This document shows positions 60,338-64,000 of a stretch of DNA of 64,000 bases, piece by piece (position 1 is the stretch's first letter; the number at the start of each line of letters is the position of its first letter). The notes below the pieces were generated by a model that saw only the letters and a list, made by a program, of their open reading frames with translations, searched no databases and was not told the origin of the DNA. Made by a program: the position numbers and the translations under genes. Source of the stretch: Alphaproteobacteria bacterium (GTDB taxonomy: Bacteria > Pseudomonadota > Alphaproteobacteria > Micropepsales > Micropepsaceae); NCBI GenBank assembly GCA_028871345.1, contig JAGWNK010000014.1, positions 24,020 to 88,019 on the forward strand, in the 5' to 3' direction.

Positions 60338-62185
60338 ATGACCCAGCGCATCGTCGAATGCGTGCCCAATTTCTCTGAAGGCCGCGATCCGACCAGGATC
60401 CGCCGCATCACCGAGGCCATCGAATCGGTGGCGGGCGTCAGGCTGATGGACGTGGACGCCGGCGCCGACACCAACCGCACGGTCGTGACCTTCATCGGCG
60501 ATCCCGAGAGCGTGCTGGAGGCCGCCTATAGGGGCGTCGCGGCGGCGGCGAGCGTGATCGACATGCGCACCCACAAGGGCGCGCACCCGCGCATGGGGGC
60601 CTGCGATGTGTGTCCCTTCGTGCCCGTTGAGGGCGTCTCGATGGACGAGTGCGCGGAGCTGGCGCGCCGGCTGGGAGAGCGCGTCGGCAAGGAGCTCGAG
60701 ATCCCCGTCTACCTCTATGAGCACGCGGCGAGCCATCCCTCACGCCGCAACCTCGCGGACGTGCGCACGGGGGAATACGAAGGCCTGGAAAAGAAGCTGC
60801 AGGATCCCGCCTGGCAACCTGATTTCGGTCCTTGCCGCTTCCATCCGGGCTTCGGCGCCCTGATCACCGGCGCGCGCGAATTCCTCATCGCCTACAACGT
60901 CACGCTCAACAGCACCGACAAGGCGCACGCTTCCGACATCGCGCTGGAATTGCGCGAGATCGGCCGCGTGGCGCGGCGCGACCAGAAGAACGCCTACTAT
61001 TCGAGCGGGCACAAGCTGATATACGCCGAAGGCCTCTATCCCTGCGGCAATTGCGGTTTCGACGGCAACAGCTTCGAGGCCACCGAGAAGCATTGCCGCG
61101 AAGCGCACGGCTACGAGCTGCGCGCCCTCCTGGAAGCCAACGGCATCGATGCGGGCAACAGCGTGGCGGGTCGGAAGGTCTATCGCGCGGGGATGTTCAA
61201 AGCCTGCAAGTCCATCGGCTGGTATGTCGACGCCTACAAGCGCACCCAGATCTCCATCAACCTGACCAACTGGCGCGTGACGTCGCCGCGCGACGTGCTG
61301 GAGGCGGCGCGCACCCTGGCACAGGCGCGCGGCCTGGTGGTGACGGGCAGCGAGATCGTGGGCCTGGTGCCGTTCGAGGCGCTGTACGAAGCGGGGCGCG
61401 CCTATCTTCAGGCCCAGGGCAAGAGCGCCTTCGTGCCGGTGGGCGACGTGCTGCAGACGGCGGTGTTCAGCCTGGGCCTCGCCGACGTGGCGCCGTTCGA
61501 CGTCGCCAAGAAGGTGATAGGCCTGCCCAAGACCTATCCCGGCGGATTGATGGAGATGCGCTGCCGCGACCTGGTGGACGAAGTCAGCCGCGCCACGCCC
61601 GCGCCGGGCGGCGGCTCCATCGCGGCCCTGGCGGGCAGCCTGGGGGCGGGGCTCGCTTCGATGGTCGCCAATCTGACGCAAGGCAAGGCCGCCGACGACG
61701 AGGCCGAGCGCGCGCTTCTCGCCGCCGCCGAGACGGCGCAGCGCGTCAAGGATGCGCTGATGCTGGCGGTGGACGAGGACACCTCCGCCTTCAACGCCTT
61801 CATGGAGGCGCGCCGGCTGCCCCAGGCCACAGCCGAGGAGAAGAAGCTGCGCGCCGCGAAGATGCAGGAGGGCCTCAAGCAGGCGATCGAGGTGCCGCTG
61901 CGCACCGCGCGGCTCTCCTTCGAGGCGATGGAAGTCGCGGCCGTCGCCATGCGGCACGGCAATCCCAACAGCATCACCGATGCGCTGGTGGGCGTTTCTG
62001 TCGCTTATGCCGGCGTGCGCGGCGGGGTGTGGAACGCGCTCATCAACCTCAAGGGCATCACCGATGCCGCCTACGTGGCCGAGCTGCGTCCCGCGTGCGG
62101 CAGGCTGCTGGAAGAGGCCGGCGCGCTTCTGGCGGCCGCCACCGGCGAAGGCGACGCGCGGCTGGCCGAGATGATGAAGGGCTGA
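60338..62185 (+). CDS. ftcD: Bifunctional glutamate formimidoyltransferase / formimidoyltetrahydrofolate cyclodeaminase
   Basis: A 615-residue fused enzyme linking histidine degradation with one-carbon metabolism. The formiminotransferase part (about residues 1-330) has ECVPNFSEGRD and the catalytic-His segment HKGAHPRMGACDVCPF. The cyclodeaminase part (from about residue 410) has ATPAPGGGSIAALAGSLGAGLASMV. ATG 60338 follows GAGG and gives the standard N-terminus. The fused form is standard in animals and found in some bacteria. No hut genes are nearby. Confidence 0.95.
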   Translation: MTQRIVECVPNFSEGRDPTRIRRITEAIESVAGVRLMDVDAGADTNRTVVTFIGDPESVLEAAYRGVAAAASVIDMRTHKGAHPRMGACDVCPFVPVEGVSMDECAELARRLGERVGKELEIPVYLYEHAASHPSRRNLADVRTGEYEGLEKKLQDPAWQPDFGPCRFHPGFGALITGAREFLIAYNVTLNSTDKAHASDIALELREIGRVARRDQKNAYYSSGHKLIYAEGLYPCGNCGFDGNSFEATEKHCREAHGYELRALLEANGIDAGNSVAGRKVYRAGMFKACKSIGWYVDAYKRTQISINLTNWRVTSPRDVLEAARTLAQARGLVVTGSEIVGLVPFEALYEAGRAYLQAQGKSAFVPVGDVLQTAVFSLGLADVAPFDVAKKVIGLPKTYPGGLMEMRCRDLVDEVSRATPAPGGGSIAALAGSLGAGLASMVANLTQGKAADDEAERALLAAAETAQRVKDALMLAVDEDTSAFNAFMEARRLPQATAEEKKLRAAKMQEGLKQAIEVPLRTARLSFEAMEVAAVAMRHGNPNSITDALVGVSVAYAGVRGGVWNALINLKGITDAAYVAELRPACGRLLEEAGALLAAATGEGDARLAEMMKG

Positions 62186-62405
62186 ACCGAAGGCGCCGGG
62201 ACATCCGCTGCGCCCCTGCATTCCCTGTCGGAAGCGTAAAGTTTATTTCATCCCGGCGGGGCGATCGAATGATGCGCCCGGACCCGCACGGGCCTGGAAC
62301 GCCGGCCGGCGGCAGGGTAAGATTCGGGGTTCTTCGCATTTTTTCGCGTGCGACGGTATGGACGATGTTGCACGTTTAAATCGCACCGAGTCTTTTGGGG
62401 GCGAC

Positions 62406-62873
62406 ATGAAGGGTCTGATTGCGGCACTGATAGGGGCATTGTCCGGCTGGCTGGTCGCTTCGGTGACCGAGGTGGCCATCGCCACGGCCTGCGGCGCCGC
62501 CATCGGCGTCCTGGCCACCATCGCTCTGTTCGGCACAAACCCCGCCCGCTCCCTGTTGAAGGCCGCCGGTGCGATGGCGATCGGCTCGGCCGTCGGCTGG
62601 CTGGTGGCGACACTCACCGGCGGGCTGGCGGTCGCCATGGCCGTGGGCGCGGCCGGCGGCGTCCTGGCGACCATCGCGGTGGCCGACACGCGTCCGTTGC
62701 GCTCTCTCGCCAAACTGGCCGCCGCGATGAGCGTCGGCTTTGCCGTCGGCTGGGGCATCGGCTCGGCGGCCGGCGACCACAATTTGGGCATGGCGCTGGT
62801 CATCCCGCTCACGGTGCCGCTGATGATGCTGATGGGCGATGCGCGAACCGCGAGGCGCCGCCGCCCCTTCTGA
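62406..62873 (+). CDS. Internally duplicated Gly/Ala-rich membrane protein
   Basis: A 155-residue, highly hydrophobic protein built from repeats of about 57 residues. The units share the pattern ..GxxxGWLVA(S/T).T..(V/L)A.A.A.GAA.GVLATIA followed by a polar linker (NPARSLLKA, TRPLRSLAK); a third partial copy ends in FAVGWGIGSAAG. About six membrane helices are predicted, with a short basic tail (RRRRPF). ATG 62406 follows TGGGGGCGAC. No family is recognised. Glycine-zipper-like packing suggests oligomerisation, which is an inference. Confidence 0.7.
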   Translation: MKGLIAALIGALSGWLVASVTEVAIATACGAAIGVLATIALFGTNPARSLLKAAGAMAIGSAVGWLVATLTGGLAVAMAVGAAGGVLATIAVADTRPLRSLAKLAAAMSVGFAVGWGIGSAAGDHNLGMALVIPLTVPLMMLMGDARTARRRRPF

Positions 62874-63369
62874 CGCCGTCAGACGAATGTCGGCAGAGCC
62901 CGCGGCCCATCCTTCCGGCATGCCGTCATAAGACCACGCACACGGTACGTTGCCGGAACGGACCGCGAAGAGGGCGAGAACTCCCCGCGGACCGGTCAGC
63001 GATTGGTACGCGCCACGGACGGCACCAATAGGGTCGGACGGGGGCGCGCACGGCTCATGGGGCAACGCGGCGAAACCCGGGCAGCTCAATTCACCGAAAG
63101 CTGTCCCAAGGTGGAATACATCTTAACCGGGCTGCCAGACTGTCCAAACAAACCGGACCAGCTCATTCAATGGCATGAGACGTCATCGAAAGCCCCTCCA
63201 ATTTCGGGTCTCTTCCTCACCGAAACTGTGGGCCATAGTCAATTTGGGCGCGCCGCCTCAACGTCCTTGGTTTGGCTACCGTAGGTTGCTATAAGACCTT
63301 GGGAAGCGGCTAGCTTGTGTGGTTGGCCGGGAGAGAGATCGGCTGATGGCTCTCGGGGGGATTGAATAG
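62874..63369. other. Intergenic region before the terminal membrane-protein pair
   Basis: About 500 bases. GC content falls from about 63110 onward and gene density drops. A 93-codon frame (63003-63284) has no SD and an unlikely composition. No repeat end, tRNA or integrase is seen that would mark an island boundary. The last 40 bases probably hold the promoter of the next genes. Confidence 0.4.
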
Positions 63370-63852
63370 ATGAATGGTCCGGAGGCAAAGCTGTTGGACT
63401 TCGGCGGTGTCATCACAATTTGGATCGTGACGTCCATTCTTTTTAGTCTCCTCCAAGTCTGGATGGGAATGCTGAAATGTAGGCGCCGACGAGACCCAGC
63501 CCCGCCATGGAGGGAGTGTATTCAAGCGAGTTTAGCTGACGGCAACCTATTCATCTTTTCGATTAGTACCGCAGGTGGAGCGCTTGCTGTAATATTGATC
63601 GATTTCTATCTGAAGAAGGGACAATTGTGGGAGTCGAAGTTCGGCTTCGTATTACTTCTCTTCTCTATTTGTATTGTGTTGTTCGCGGCACACGAGTGGA
63701 CCGATGCCAAGGCCGCACATGCGCCCGGGCGCGGCAATCACGACCTCCGTGAATTCATACATGGATACCTCAAGGTGCGGGATATACGCGCCTCAATATA
63801 TGCCGCGGCTGGAGCGTTTGTATGCGCGCTTTTCACCGAGGTTTTGCGATGA
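63370..63852 (+). CDS. Membrane protein of unknown function, upstream of an overlapping partner
   Basis: A 160-residue protein with about four membrane helices (near residues 13-34, 61-80, 90-108 and the C-terminus) and a cytoplasmic-type basic loop (KCRRRRDPAPPWRE). Codon usage is clearly less GC-rich than in the rest of the window, suggesting recent acquisition. Its TGA stop overlaps the ATG of the next gene (ATGA at 63849-63852). I recognise no family. Confidence 0.65.
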   Translation: MNGPEAKLLDFGGVITIWIVTSILFSLLQVWMGMLKCRRRRDPAPPWRECIQASLADGNLFIFSISTAGGALAVILIDFYLKKGQLWESKFGFVLLLFSICIVLFAAHEWTDAKAAHAPGRGNHDLREFIHGYLKVRDIRASIYAAAGAFVCALFTEVLR

Positions 63853-64000
63853 GCAACCGAATCTCGAGAGCTGCACTAAGCCGATCTGCCTTTTTGCTAA
63901 TGCTGGTGATACTTGTCGTTCTCCTCAGTTTTTCGAACGTCCCTAAGCCACTGTTTTGGCTCTTGCTCGCTTCCGTAGCAGTTGTTGGTCTGTTGGCTGA
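63849..64000 (+). CDS. Small membrane protein, 3' end cut by window
   Basis: Starts at ATG 63849, overlapping the previous stop by four bases (ATGA), and stays open to the window end, giving 50 residues. The visible part begins MSNRISRAALSRSAFLLM and contains two hydrophobic stretches (LLMLVILVVLLSF and LFWLLLASVAVVGLL), so it is a membrane protein. Translation is probably coupled to the upstream gene. No function can be assigned from this fragment. Confidence 0.6.
   Translation, partial: MSNRISRAALSRSAFLLMLVILVVLLSFSNVPKPLFWLLLASVAVVGLLA

Noticed and set aside
58708..60378. A 556-codon plus-strand frame over the Asn-rich protein and SDR genes
   Set aside because: It begins as a Val/Leu-rich antisense of the Asn/Asp repeats and then becomes an off-frame shadow of the SDR; the SDR frame itself is intact.
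60740..62379. Long frames on both strands overlapping ftcD
   Set aside because: Arg-rich shadows of a gene with clear catalytic motifs.
1..64000. tRNA, rRNA, CRISPR arrays, integrases or complete insertion sequences
   Set aside because: Read for T-loop-like GGTTCGAATCC patterns, regularly spaced repeats and transposase motifs; none was found, within the limits of reading by eye.

Overview
The window looks like a chromosomal segment of a GC-rich, Gram-negative alphaproteobacterium. The evidence is the lipid A/Kdo block (lauroyl acyltransferase, lpxK, waaA, msbA-type exporter, DUF4170, CysQ-like phosphatase, pmbA), the purD / xseA-DUF2093 neighbourhood, the xseB...dxs-tlyA block and two outer-membrane TonB-dependent receptors. 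A PEP-CTERM protein, a tryptophan-halogenase-type flavoenzyme and a secreted C13 (caspase-like) peptidase suggest a free-living soil or water lineage, possibly near Rhizomicrobium/Caulobacterales. That placement is an inference. I see no tRNA, rRNA, CRISPR array, phage or complete insertion sequence.

Layout. 0-2.6 kb: the end of a fumarylacetoacetate-hydrolase-family gene, then sppA. 3.1-10.6 kb: two closely related TonB-dependent receptors transcribed divergently, with xseB between them. They share the same GTG start context and almost the same hairpin terminator. 10.9-15.6 kb: dxs, tlyA, an RNA m5U methyltransferase and a secreted C13 peptidase. 15.6-22.6 kb: an SPFH protein, aroC, fabI, a CHASE3-like membrane protein, a DnaJ-family co-chaperone, a Sel1-repeat lipoprotein, pdxH and a cation diffusion facilitator. 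22.6-27.2 kb: a PAN-domain protein, uxuA, a PEP-CTERM protein that seems to start at CTG, a flavin-dependent halogenase and a HAD hydrolase.

27.2-33.1 kb is a looser region holding several intergenic palindromic repeats, including a two-hairpin REPIN-like element. It carries a Rap1a-like secreted protein, a membrane protein, a GFA-family enzyme, a pseudouridine synthase and tadA (which share a CATG at their starts), and two glutathione transferases. 33.1-36.9 kb: a PAP2 phosphatase, a soluble PAS histidine kinase, an FKBP isomerase and purD. 37-46.9 kb: xseA-DUF2093-M23 peptidase on the plus strand, then on the minus strand a tightly packed envelope operon running from pmbA down to the lauroyl acyltransferase. 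Inside it the DUF4170 gene appears to carry two compensating frameshifts. 47-52.5 kb: a retropepsin-like protease, ubiD and two paralogous APC permeases. 52.6-62.2 kb: small enzymes, a CYTH protein, a ParB-fold protein, LOG-family and beta-CASP proteins, a secreted Asn/Asp-rich repeat protein, an SDR and a fused formiminotransferase-cyclodeaminase. 62.4-64 kb: an internally duplicated membrane protein, then a less GC-rich pair of overlapping membrane-protein genes cut by the window end.

The envelope genes share one theme: lipid A acylation, phosphorylation and Kdo addition, export by the ABC transporter, peptidoglycan and membrane protein processing, and TonB-dependent uptake. I found no complete new defence or biosynthetic system. 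The strongest leads are the REPIN-like element, the CTG-started PEP-CTERM gene, the twice-frameshifted DUF4170 gene and the inverted pair of receptors with matching terminators.
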